A stretch of DNA of 15,273 nt from an uncultured Collinsella sp. (GCA_934646865.1 CAKUEU010000041.1:1-15273), one strand, 5' to 3'; counted from the stretch's first letter, positions 1-6,392 are shown. Translations and numbers: made by a program. The notes: generated from the letters alone by a model not told the origin.

Positions 1-53
1 GGGCCCGCGCCTTTAGACGCGAGCCCGGGGCCCGTGGGTTATACCCTAAGAGC

Positions 54-79
54 AAACCACCCTTTTTAAGGGTGGTTTT
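54..79. terminator. Terminator-like hairpin
   Basis: An 11-bp perfect stem (AAACCACCCTT with AAGGGTGGTTT) closes on a TTT loop. The plus strand continues TTTTG and the minus strand continues TTTGCTCT, so either direction is possible with a weak T-tract. The gene it serves is outside the window to the left or absent. Confidence 0.5.
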
Positions 80-177
80 GATTAACGAAAATAATGTAGC
101 TACAACGGTAACAGTACTCATATTTGCCGTATTTTGGCCACAGTCCTTCGGAGGGTCCTCGAAAATAGTCCCGAGCT

Positions 178-204
178 GGCACTTTAGGAACGTCCCTAAG
201 TGCC
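178..204. other. Hairpin, GGCACTTTAGG / CCTAAGTGCC
   Basis: Ten base pairs with one bulged T surround a 6-nt loop (189-194). There is no T-tract on either side, so this is not an ordinary intrinsic terminator. It lies just before the first copy of the direct repeat. Its role is unknown. Confidence 0.4.
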
Positions 205-208
205 GACA

Positions 209-260
209 CCGCGTCTGCCTGCGGCGGCCGCGCGCCGCTGCGTCGCTCCGCATCCTTGCG
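209..260 (+). repeat. Imperfect direct repeat, copy A
   Basis: This segment begins CCGCGTCTGCCT, runs through CGGCGGCCGCG and GCTGCGTCGCT, and ends CCTTGCG. It matches 342-394 with a few substitutions and small gaps. It leads directly into a T-arm-like sequence at 260-276, as copy B does after an insertion. It is non-coding as far as I can see. Confidence 0.55.
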
Positions 261-276
261 GGTTCGGATCCCTCCG
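260..276 (+). repeat. T-arm-like tRNA fragment 1
   Basis: GGGTTCGGATCCCTCCG is the reverse complement of the T-arm end of the tRNA-Gln at 514-588 with one mismatch over 17 nt. It lies in the orientation opposite to the tRNA. No acceptor, D or anticodon arm can be built around it, so it is not a second tRNA gene. Confidence 0.5.
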
Positions 277-327
277 CTTGGCGGCGTTGGCTCGATTTGC
301 TTGACGTGAGGGGCTCTTGACTGGTGC

Positions 328-342
328 GGGACGGAGGGATTC
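328..342 (-). repeat. T-arm/acceptor fragment 2 of tRNA-Gln
   Basis: GGGACGGAGGGATTC at 328-342 matches 519-533 exactly over 15 nt. That part of the tRNA-Gln gene covers the 3' acceptor strand and T-arm. It has the same orientation as the tRNA, and similarity stops after the TTC. Such partial copies of tRNA 3' ends are often left by integration events, but no integrase is seen here. Confidence 0.5.
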
Positions 343-394
343 CGCGTCCGCCTGGTCGGCGGCCGCGCCCCGCTGCGTCGCTTCGCTCCTTGCG
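342..394 (+). repeat. Imperfect direct repeat, copy B
   Basis: This is the second copy of the element at 209-260: CCGCGTCCGCCT, CGGCGGCCGCG, GCTGCGTCGCT, CTCCTTGCG. After it comes about 40 bp absent from copy A, and then the shared CCTTGCGGGTTCG.. sequence resumes near 436. It begins within or directly after the tRNA fragment at 328-342. Confidence 0.55.
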
Positions 395-441
395 TGCTGC
401 GCTGGAAAACGCTTCGCGTTTCCTCAGCTCCGCACCCTTGC

Positions 442-458
442 GGGTTCGAATTCCTCCG
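442..458 (+). repeat. T-arm-like tRNA fragment 3
   Basis: GGGTTCGAATTCCTCCG resembles the T-arm end of the tRNA-Gln, reverse orientation, with one mismatch over 17 nt. Like fragment 1 it is preceded by CCTTGC and followed by CTTG, so fragments 1 and 3 belong to the same repeated unit. Confidence 0.5.
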
Positions 459-465
459 CTTGCCC

Positions 466-504
466 ACAAGAAAGCGCCCTGGGCCGTTATGGGCTTAGGG
501 CGCT
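466..504 (-). terminator. Intrinsic terminator of tRNA-Gln
   Basis: On the minus strand, 9 nt after the encoded CCA of the tRNA, AGCGCCCT pairs with AGGGCGCT (497-504 with 473-480). The 16-nt loop can fold further, and TTTCTTG follows. Position and orientation fit termination of the tRNA transcript. Confidence 0.75.
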
Positions 505-513
505 CAGTTTTAA

Positions 514-588
514 TGGCTGGGACGGAGGGATTCGAACCCCCAACAGCCGGCACCAAAAACCGGAGTTCTACCGTTGAACTACGTCCCA
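514..588 (-). tRNA. tRNA-Gln (anticodon UUG)
   Basis: The minus strand folds into a full cloverleaf. The acceptor stem is TGGGACG with CGTCCCA, including the U1-A72 pair typical of glutamine tRNAs. The D-stem is GTTC/GAAC and the anticodon stem is CCGGT/GCCGG around the loop TTTTGGT, with anticodon TTG at 554-556. The variable loop has 5 nt. The T-arm holds TTCGAAT with one G-U pair. The 3' end has G73 and an encoded CCA (514-516). A terminator follows, and a promoter-like sequence lies upstream inside the next gene. Confidence 0.93.
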
Positions 589-619
589 ATGTGTGGTGTT
601 GCCCAAAAGCAACTCGTCT

Positions 620-648
620 AGTTTACCTAATCTGCGAGGGCATCGCAA
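620..648 (-). promoter_or_regulatory. Candidate promoter of tRNA-Gln
   Basis: On the minus strand TTGCGA (643-648) and TAAACT (620-625) are separated by exactly 17 nt, and each matches 4 of 6 consensus bases. Transcription would begin near 613, about 25 nt before the tRNA. The -35 box lies inside the 3' end of the upstream CDS (627-1532). The match is modest. Confidence 0.45.
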
Positions 649-1532
649 ACGCCGTCGAGTAGGCGTACGGCGAGCGTCTGCGCGTCGCTGGCCGTGAAGG
701 TGCCGTTGTAGCGCGTCATGCCCGTGAGCTCAATGCGAATGCGAGCCGGCTTCTGCTGCGCGGCGACATTGGCGGTGCGGATGCGCTGGGCCAGGTTGTG
801 GCACTCGGCGAGGGCAATCGTGGCGCGTGGCGCGGCGTCGGCGGGCAGCTCGTCGCTTGCGATCTCGAGCACCAGGTCAACGTTGGTTGGGACCTCGGAG
901 TCGCAGAGCATCATGCCGCTGTTGTCGGTCGTTGCCGTGGCGATATTCCACATGCGCGACGCAACACTGCGCGCGATGGGGTCCTCGCCGATAACGGCAA
1001 TCTGGAAGCGCTCGAGCACGTTGGCGGCGCGAGCAAAACCGATGCGGGACTCGGCCTCGGTGACCGAGGGCTTGCCCTCCCACACATGGTGCAGGCGGTT
1101 GATGTAGGCGTAGGTGTCCTGGAAGGCCATGCCGTCGGCAAACAGGCCGACATTTTCCTGGAACTGCTGCAGGGCGGCCTCGGTATGCGGACCAAAGTAG
1201 CCGTCGTCCTCGCCGCAGGCAAAGCCCAAAACGTTGAGAGCGCGCTGCAGGGCCTGCACATCGGCGCCATGGAAATTGGGCATGCGCAGATACAGAGTGC
1301 GGTCGCCCAGCTTATACGAGGCGTCGACCAGGGCGCTCCAACAGGGGATATCGACGGCATGACCGGCAGCAAGGCCGCTGTCGAGCCTGAAGGTGCTGAC
1401 GGCCTGCTCGGTGGTGGTGCCAAAGCGCTTGTCGGCAACCTCGGTGTCATCGATTGTATAGCCGAGCTGCAGAAGGCGGGACTGGACGTCCTCGACGGCT
1501 GCTCCCTGCATGCCCGTTGTAATAGGTTCCAT
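627..1532 (-). CDS. CwlM-like protein with two peptidoglycan-binding repeats
   Basis: The protein has 301 residues. Two PG_binding_1-type repeats are visible at about residues 4-66 and 80-142, each with the pattern of a VxxLQxxLxxLGY helix followed by a FG..T..A...F helix. The join, ASYKLGDRTLY (residues 71-81), closely recalls the same place in mycobacterial CwlM as I remember it. CwlM has two such repeats followed by an Amidase_3 domain. Here the C-terminal part (about 165-301) is short. It keeps only weak similarity (VDLVLEIASDE, then a final helix) and shows none of the expected zinc-binding His/Glu motifs. No signal peptide or membrane segment is seen, so the protein is probably cytoplasmic, as CwlM is. 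By analogy it may regulate wall-precursor synthesis rather than cut peptidoglycan; that is inference. The ATG at 1532 follows AAAGGGG at 1540-1546. The gene lies 138 bp after the polyprenyl synthase on the same strand. Confidence 0.7.
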   Translation of the reverse strand: MEPITTGMQGAAVEDVQSRLLQLGYTIDDTEVADKRFGTTTEQAVSTFRLDSGLAAGHAVDIPCWSALVDASYKLGDRTLYLRMPNFHGADVQALQRALNVLGFACGEDDGYFGPHTEAALQQFQENVGLFADGMAFQDTYAYINRLHHVWEGKPSVTEAESRIGFARAANVLERFQIAVIGEDPIARSVASRMWNIATATTDNSGMMLCDSEVPTNVDLVLEIASDELPADAAPRATIALAECHNLAQRIRTANVAAQQKPARIRIELTGMTRYNGTFTASDAQTLAVRLLDGVCDALAD

Positions 1533-1599
1533 GAACGAACCCCTTTCGGCGTACCATTCGTACTATTTGAGCGTGTGTCGGATAGACAACGCAAAGGGA

Positions 1600-1613
1600 T
1601 GCATAAACATGCA
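1600..1613. promoter_or_regulatory. Short palindrome upstream of the CwlM-like gene
   Basis: TGCAT-AAAC-ATGCA lies 68 nt before the start at 1532. A similar TGCAT-T-ATGCA lies before the polyprenyl synthase (2717-2727). It could be an operator, but short AT-type palindromes arise by chance and I cannot place a convincing promoter beside it. Confidence 0.2.
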
Positions 1614-1670
1614 CTCAACAGTGTAGCAAGTTGTACCCAAATACGCTGCTGACAGGTTTTATAACCCCCG

Positions 1671-2696
1671 CTAGTTAAGGCGCTCCACAAAGAAATCTGC
1701 CATGGAGAGGAACAGTTCACGTGCATGCGGGTCGAGCGAAACGTCCTCGATGGCCGCTTTGGCCTTGGCGGTCAGGTCGAGCGCATAAGTGTGGGCGTAA
1801 TCGATAGAGCCGGTCTCCTGGAAGATCTCCACGGTGCGTGCGAGCTGCGCGGGGTCCTCGGTGCCCGAGGAAAGGATCGCTTCAATCTCGTCGTGATAGC
1901 GCTCATCAGACAGGGCGTGCACGGCAACGAGCGTGCGCTTACCCTCGGTGATGTCGGTGCGGAAGTCCTTGTTGGCGGCCTCCTTGGTGCCGATCAAGTT
2001 GAGCAGGTCGTCTTGAATTTGGAAGGCAAGGCCCGTGTGCAGGCCAAAGGCGCGCAGTGCCTCAATTTGCTCCTCGCTGCCTCCGCCAATGATGGCTCCG
2101 GCGGCAAGCGGCGTCGCTCCGCTGTAGTACGCGGTCTTGTGCGTCGCCATGTCCAGATAATCGTCGACCGAAATGTCAAAGCGCCCGTCGCGGACCCAGC
2201 CCAGGTCGAGCGCCTGGCCCTCGATGGTACGGACTATCATCTCGGTAAGCTCGTGGAGCACGCGAAGCTTCACGTCTGCGTTGAGTGTGGGGTCGTCGAG
2301 AACCGTCTTGGTGACCATGGTGAGCGCTAGGTCGCCACAATTGATGGCAAGGCCCGTGCCCTCGGTGAGGTGCATGCAGGGCTTGCCGCGGCGCAGCTGT
2401 CCGTTGTCGGCGATGTCGTCGTGGATGAGTGCGCCCGACTGAAAGTGCTCGATGGCCGCCGCGGCGCTGCGGGCGCTCTCAAAGCTGCCGCCTACCGCGG
2501 TGGCGGCGAGCATGCAGATGAGCGGGCGGTGGCGCTTGCCAGCGTTTGCCGTAAATGCCGAGAGCGGGGTATACAGGTAGCGCTCGATATCGGCGGAAGT
2601 CGCCTGTCCGTCAAAGAACGTGGCCAGATAGTCGTTAATCTGGTCAAAGTGCTGGGCTAAAAAGCTGGTAAACGGACTGGACACGGGTTCTCGCAT
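1671..2696 (-). CDS. Polyprenyl diphosphate synthase (trans-isoprenyl type)
   Basis: The enzyme joins isopentenyl diphosphate units to an allylic diphosphate, making a linear isoprenoid chain. It has 341 residues, a usual length. Visible motifs are GKRHRP (53-58), the first Asp-rich motif DDIAD (93-97) followed by RRGKP, K187 in HKTAY, and the second Asp-rich region QDDLLNL with DDLLN at 229-233. The fourth and fifth residues before DDIAD are Ala and Gly, with no bulky aromatic. In this family that suggests a product longer than farnesyl diphosphate, for example a quinone side chain or a GGPP-like product. The second motif ends in Asn rather than Asp, a variant also seen in some GGPP synthases. 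The ATG at 2696 has only a weak ribosome site (AACCTATCAAAGA), and a GTG four codons downstream is an alternative. The product length cannot be fixed from sequence. Confidence 0.88.
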   Translation of the reverse strand: MREPVSSPFTSFLAQHFDQINDYLATFFDGQATSADIERYLYTPLSAFTANAGKRHRPLICMLAATAVGGSFESARSAAAAIEHFQSGALIHDDIADNGQLRRGKPCMHLTEGTGLAINCGDLALTMVTKTVLDDPTLNADVKLRVLHELTEMIVRTIEGQALDLGWVRDGRFDISVDDYLDMATHKTAYYSGATPLAAGAIIGGGSEEQIEALRAFGLHTGLAFQIQDDLLNLIGTKEAANKDFRTDITEGKRTLVAVHALSDERYHDEIEAILSSGTEDPAQLARTVEIFQETGSIDYAHTYALDLTAKAKAAIEDVSLDPHARELFLSMADFFVERLN

Positions 2697-2716
2697 TCTT
2701 TGATAGGTTGCATCGT

Positions 2717-2727
2717 TGCATTATGCA
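2717..2727 (-). promoter_or_regulatory. Palindrome overlapping a possible -10 box of the polyprenyl synthase
   Basis: The minus strand reads TGCATAATGCA, an 11-bp palindrome containing CATAAT (5 of 6 matches to the -10 consensus), about 20 nt before the start at 2696. No good -35 box lies 16-18 nt upstream. This is a weak candidate. Confidence 0.25.
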
Positions 2728-2811
2728 GACAACATATTGCCACATTAGGGCGTCGAGCGCGGCGGTTGAAGACGATTGGTCCATGCGGCCGCAAGTGCGG
2801 TAGGGGCTTGG

Positions 2812-5262
2812 CTAGATAAGCCCAAAGTGTTCGAGCGCGGTGACGACGCCGTCGTGGTCGATGCTGTCGGTGACATAGTCGGCCTTTTCCTTGAGGAAGT
2901 CCGGTGCGTTGCCCATGGCGATACCGACATCGACGGCGTTCATCAGCGAGATGTCATTGCTGGCATCACCGATGCCATACACCGTTCCATGGTTGGGGTC
3001 GAGAGCGTCGAGTACGGACTGGATACCCTCGCGCTTGGTGCATTCGCGAGGCGAAATCTCGGTCACTTCGAGCTCGAGCTCGTTAAAGCAGAGCAGCGGC
3101 TCAAACGCTTGATCCTGAGCGATGCGGTTGGCAAGCGACGTGGACATTAAGATCTTGTAGGCGCTGTAATGTTGCAGCTGCGTAATTGCATCGCCCACGG
3201 TGCGGGCGTATCCGGGGGCGTCGGGCGCATCGGCACTCATGCGAACGACGCCATTGAGTCCCTCAAAACGAATCACTTCGTCCGATTGCTCAAGAATGGG
3301 AGCAAGGCGCTGCAGCATGCCGGGCGTCATCGCCAAATCGCGAATCACGTGTCCCTCAAGTTCGACATAGCCACCCGCGAGGCAGACGATGCCGGTCCAG
3401 GGCAGCTCGAGCAGCTTTGGATGGATGCAACTCAGCGTGCGCCCTGTGCAGATAAACGCCATATTGCCCTTGGCGACAAAATCACGGATGGCTTGCGAGA
3501 CCGCTTCATTGGGATAGGGGGAGAGGTCTCGCTCGCTCTCGGGAAGCTCTTGTGCCACTCGAGGGTCTTGCCACGCGAGCGTGCCGTCAATGTCGAAGAA
3601 GCAGATATCGCCGTGCTTGTGGGTTGGGCTGGCGGCAGGGGAGGCCGAGTTGGTGGGTACAAATCCCGGCTCGAGGCCTATGATCTGGTCAAAATGCTCT
3701 TTAACGCGGGGAACGGAGATGCCGATGATCACCTGGGCGGTCTTGCCCGTAATGATGAGGCCCTTGGCGCCCGCCGCGACGAAGGCTGCGTTGTCTGCGA
3801 CAACGGAAGGTTCTGCGACCTCAACGCGCAGACGCGTGGCGCAATTGGTCGCTCCTACAATATTGCTAACGCCACCCAAGAGCGCAACGACTTGCTCAGC
3901 AAGCAGATGATCTTGGGATGATTGGTTGTCGGTGCCGTTTTGGGCCGCGCCTGCTTTGGCAGAGCTTTTTCCCGTCAGACGTGCGAGCGCCGCATCGCTG
4001 GCGATATGGTCCTCGCGGCCTGGGGTTTTTAGGTCGAAAGCCAGAATGAGGCCCCGGAAGACCAGAAAAAAGACAGCGCTAAACATCAGACCGATACCGA
4101 GCGCCAAAAGGTAGGAGCCGGCATGCATTCGCATGAGTGGGATGAAGTTGAAGGCCGTCATTTCCATGAGACCGCCCGAGAAGATGCCGACGATGCCAAA
4201 GAAGTTCATGGTCATGGCAAGGCAGGAGGATAGGACGGCGTAGAGCAAAAAGAGTCCGGGATAGGTGAACATAAAGAGAAACTCGAGCGGCTCGGTGACG
4301 CCGCAGACCACCGAGGCGACGATGGCGGGCAAAAGGATGACCTTAAGGCCGGCGCGGCGTTCGGGTTTGGCGGTGAAATAGAATGCTGCTGCGATGGCGG
4401 GAAGGCCAAAGAGCTTGCCCCAGCCGGTGGCGGTAAAACCTGCCCAGGGCGCAAGTTCATTTAAAGGGCGCGTGCTATGGGAGAGAATGGGGAGCAGGTT
4501 GGTCCACGTGGCGTAAATACCGTCGTGAATGACCAGATTGTCGTAATAGATGGGCATATAGAGCAGGTGGTGCAGCCCCATGGGCTCGAGCGCTCGCTCT
4601 AAAAACACAAAGATGCCTACGCCGAAGGGGCCGACGCCCGTAAGCGCGTGGCGCAGCGTTTCGGTCGCCGTGTATGCGAAGGGCAAGATGGCGGCCGAGA
4701 TAACGGCAAGGGCGAGCACAGCGAAAAAGCTGATGAGATAGACCAGTGAGGAGCCGGAGAACGTGCCGAGCCAATCGGGAACCTTGGCATCGTAGAAGCG
4801 GTCATGGATGGCAACGACGGTTGCCGATACCGCCAGCGGGCCGATAATGCCGGTGTCGAGCGTCTTGATGCCGTCGATGACGGTTATGCCGCTGGCGGGG
4901 GTCAAAGACGACGGGTACTTAAGTCCAAGGTTGTCGCCGCTCAGCTTAATGATCTCGCTCAAAAAGAAACAGTAGGCAAAATAGGCTACGAGCGCCTCGA
5001 GGCAGCAGCGTGCCGGTTGCTTTTGGGCAAGGCCGATAGGCAGCGCTACGGCAAAAAGGAGTGGAAGGCGCTTAAAGACCGTCCACGAGCCGCGCTGAAT
5101 GATAGTCCAGAAAACGTACCAGGGGGTTCCGTATACGGCGAGGTCGCCGACGATATCCACGGTCGTTGCGAGGGCGGAGATGCCGACCATGAGGCCTGAT
5201 ATAGAAAACAGCATGGCGGGCGCGAACATGGCTCCGCCAAAACGTTGGATTTTCTGCAGCAT
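2812..5262 (-). CDS. PTS maltose/alpha-glucoside-type EIICB fused to a Cof-type HAD phosphatase
   Basis: This single 816-residue protein has three modules. Residues 1-413 form a hydrophobic EIIC of the GlvC/MalP (glucose superfamily) type. It begins MLQKIQRFGGAMF and contains PDWLG, GLHHLLYMP and TEPLEF (323-328). Residues about 453-528 are EIIB with the phospho-accepting Cys474 in NCATRLRV. A Ser/Ala/Pro linker (about 529-551) leads into a full HAD-IIB domain. Its motifs are DIDGT (Asp557, Asp559), CTGRT (Thr606), TKREG (Lys743) and GIGDASND (Asp766, Asp770). All catalytic motifs are intact. EIIC-EIIB would import and phosphorylate an alpha-glucoside; that the HAD domain then removes the phosphate is inference. 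No EIIA domain or gene is nearby. The ATG at 5262 has GAAAGG (5269-5274) 6 nt upstream and fits the family N-terminus; the TTG at 5298 is poor. The gene is divergent from the GntR gene. Confidence 0.88.
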   Translation of the reverse strand: MLQKIQRFGGAMFAPAMLFSISGLMVGISALATTVDIVGDLAVYGTPWYVFWTIIQRGSWTVFKRLPLLFAVALPIGLAQKQPARCCLEALVAYFAYCFFLSEIIKLSGDNLGLKYPSSLTPASGITVIDGIKTLDTGIIGPLAVSATVVAIHDRFYDAKVPDWLGTFSGSSLVYLISFFAVLALAVISAAILPFAYTATETLRHALTGVGPFGVGIFVFLERALEPMGLHHLLYMPIYYDNLVIHDGIYATWTNLLPILSHSTRPLNELAPWAGFTATGWGKLFGLPAIAAAFYFTAKPERRAGLKVILLPAIVASVVCGVTEPLEFLFMFTYPGLFLLYAVLSSCLAMTMNFFGIVGIFSGGLMEMTAFNFIPLMRMHAGSYLLALGIGLMFSAVFFLVFRGLILAFDLKTPGREDHIASDAALARLTGKSSAKAGAAQNGTDNQSSQDHLLAEQVVALLGGVSNIVGATNCATRLRVEVAEPSVVADNAAFVAAGAKGLIITGKTAQVIIGISVPRVKEHFDQIIGLEPGFVPTNSASPAASPTHKHGDICFFDIDGTLAWQDPRVAQELPESERDLSPYPNEAVSQAIRDFVAKGNMAFICTGRTLSCIHPKLLELPWTGIVCLAGGYVELEGHVIRDLAMTPGMLQRLAPILEQSDEVIRFEGLNGVVRMSADAPDAPGYARTVGDAITQLQHYSAYKILMSTSLANRIAQDQAFEPLLCFNELELEVTEISPRECTKREGIQSVLDALDPNHGTVYGIGDASNDISLMNAVDVGIAMGNAPDFLKEKADYVTDSIDHDGVVTALEHFGLI

Positions 5263-5300
5263 AATATGCCTTTCGGATGCAACATGCTGTGCGAGCAAGA

Positions 5301-5325
5301 ACGTTTAAACAATGAACTCATTGTA
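5301..5325 (-). promoter_or_regulatory. Promoter and operator of the PTS-HAD gene
   Basis: On the minus strand TACAAT (5320-5325) is a good -10 box with no clear -35 box. Directly downstream, over the expected start point, lies the near-palindrome ACGTTTAAACAA (5301-5312, plus-strand reading). This resembles the TreR box TTGTATATACAA and three other copies in the window. A second inverted repeat, CAATGA-AC-TCATTG, spans 5310-5323. A repressor at these sites would block initiation. Confidence 0.55.
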
Positions 5326-5385
5326 GAGGACTGGCTGCTTGCCGCATTGACGGTTTTGATTCGGTCCGATTTGGGTTTCGGGGGA

Positions 5386-5426
5386 ACCGTCGACGGTAAA
5401 TAATCCGTGCTTTACCGATAATCGGT
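5386..5426. promoter_or_regulatory. Cluster of palindromes in the divergent intergenic region
   Basis: ACCGTCGACGGT (5386-5397) is a perfect 12-bp palindrome. ACCGATAATCGGT (5414-5426) is a perfect odd palindrome. GGTAAA (5395-5400) pairs with TTTACC (5411-5416). The second palindrome overlaps the operator at 5423-5434. They may be sites for a second regulator or alternative hairpins. Confidence 0.35.
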
Positions 5427-5453
5427 TTAAACAACCCAAAGAAATGCTATCGT
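5423..5453 (+). promoter_or_regulatory. Promoter and operator of the GntR-family gene
   Basis: The operator copy CGGTTTAAACAA (5423-5434) overlaps a possible -35 box, TTTAAA (5426-5431). Sixteen nt later is TATCGT (5448-5453) preceded by TGC, an extended -10 arrangement. The overlap suggests that the regulator represses its own gene. Confidence 0.5.
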
Positions 5454-5486
5454 GCCTAGCCATACATATTAATTAGAGGTGAAACA

Positions 5487-6206
5487 ATGCCAAAAGCGAT
5501 ATACGAAGGAATCTACCGAGAAATACGCTCGCGCATCATTAATGGGACCTATGCGTTTCAGGAGATGCTGCCAACCGAAGCTGAGTTGACCGCGGAGTTT
5601 GGCTGCACGCGCAATACCGTCCGTCGCGCCTTGGGTATGCTGGCCGACGGGATGTTTGTGCAGCCCATACACGGCAAGGGCGTGCGCGTTATTTGGCTTA
5701 AGGGCGAAACCGACATGTTGGGCGCACTCGAAGAGGTTGAGTCGTTTGGCGAGTTCGCAAAACGCAACAATGCCGTCGCATCGACCGAGGTCAAGTCTTT
5801 TGAACATTTGATTTGCACGGAGCAACTTTCTCGTCGCCTAGGCTTTAAGGTGGGCGAGGAGCTGATTCGTGTAGTGCGTGTCCGAAGCCTCAACGGCAGC
5901 GCGCGCCAGGTGGACCATGGCTACTTTTTGGAGTCGATCGCCAAGGGCCTGACCCCCGAGATTGCGGCAAGCTCTATCTACGACTATCTGGAGCACAAGC
6001 GTGGCGTCAAAGTGATGGCGAGCCGCCGTACGGTGAGCGTCGAGCTTGCCAACGATGAGGACTGCAGCTACTTGGACCTTGGCAAGTACAACTGCGTCGC
6101 CGTTATGGAGAGCCAGTCGTACACCTCGGACGGCATCTTGTTCGAGGTCACGCATGCCCGCACGCATCCTGAGATCTTCCACTACCGCGTCAACTCCAAG
6201 CGATAG
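5487..6206 (+). CDS. GntR-family (HutC/UTRA, TreR-like) transcriptional repressor
   Basis: This is a cytoplasmic sugar-responsive repressor of 239 residues, the family length. Residues 1-68 form the winged helix-turn-helix, with LPTEAELTAEFG, TRNTVRRAL (41-49) and the wing GKG (63-65). Residues about 85-235 form a UTRA effector domain, with EVESFGEFAK, VDHGYF, SIYDYLE and FEVTHARTHPEIFHY. The order and wording of these segments follow B. subtilis TreR closely, though the effector may be trehalose-6-phosphate, a maltose phosphate or another sugar phosphate. AGAGGTG (5475-5481) precedes the ATG by 5 nt. The gene sits between the divergent PTS-HAD gene and the ABC operon, and TreR-box-like sites lie at all three promoters, so it probably controls all of them. 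A strong terminator follows, so the ABC genes start from their own promoter. Confidence 0.88.
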   Translation: MPKAIYEGIYREIRSRIINGTYAFQEMLPTEAELTAEFGCTRNTVRRALGMLADGMFVQPIHGKGVRVIWLKGETDMLGALEEVESFGEFAKRNNAVASTEVKSFEHLICTEQLSRRLGFKVGEELIRVVRVRSLNGSARQVDHGYFLESIAKGLTPEIAASSIYDYLEHKRGVKVMASRRTVSVELANDEDCSYLDLGKYNCVAVMESQSYTSDGILFEVTHARTHPEIFHYRVNSKR

Positions 6207-6244
6207 CCGGCTAGCTCGCAGCCTGACGAGACTCATGCCCTCAA

Positions 6245-6299
6245 AGAGAAAACGCCCGGTCAAACCGACGATGCATCGGCTTGACCGGGCGTTTTCTCT
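6245..6299 (+). terminator. Strong terminator after the GntR-family gene
   Basis: A perfect 19-bp stem (6245-6263 with 6281-6299) begins AGAGAAAACGCCC. It has a 17-nt loop that can pair further (CCGA..TCGG). The 3' arm itself carries TTTTCTCT. It lies 38 nt after the stop codon and separates the regulator from the ABC operon. Confidence 0.85.
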
Positions 6300-6317
6300 G
6301 CATTCGATAACAAATAA

Positions 6318-6329
6318 TTGTTTATACAA
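6318..6329 (+). promoter_or_regulatory. TreR-like operator, distal copy before the ABC operon
   Basis: TTGTTTATACAA differs from the B. subtilis TreR box TTGTATATACAA at one position. It lies 75 bp upstream of a second copy. Next to it is ACTTGTCAAGT (6331-6341), an 11-bp palindrome. Paired sites at this distance could allow looping or cooperative binding. Confidence 0.55.
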
Positions 6330-6392
6330 AACTTGTCAAGTATCAAGTCGAAATTACCGTTCACCGAAGTTTTTCTACCGCTCTAGTAATAC

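Larger units (their letters stand above)
1..513. other. Gene-free stretch with hairpins and repeats
   Basis: I find no credible protein gene here. The short open frames overlap one another in several frames, are rich in Arg, Pro and Ala, and lack ribosome sites and recognisable domains. The stretch holds an imperfect GC-rich inverted repeat at 1-26, a terminator-like hairpin at 54-79, a hairpin at 178-204, an imperfect direct repeat (209-260 and 342-394), three pieces resembling the tRNA T-arm end, and the tRNA-Gln terminator at 466-504. It looks like repeat-rich intergenic DNA next to a tRNA gene. Confidence 0.6.

Noticed and set aside
1..26. GC-rich inverted repeat as a terminator
   Set aside because: It has an internal mismatch and no T-tract, and it is cut by the window edge.
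240..280. Second tRNA gene at the TTCGGAT/TTCGAAT motifs (also near 442-458)
   Set aside because: The T-stem has a mismatch, and no acceptor, D or anticodon arm can be built on either strand.
5263..5298. TTG start at 5298 for the PTS-HAD gene
   Set aside because: The ATG at 5262 has a well-placed GAAAGG ribosome site and matches the normal N-terminus of the family.
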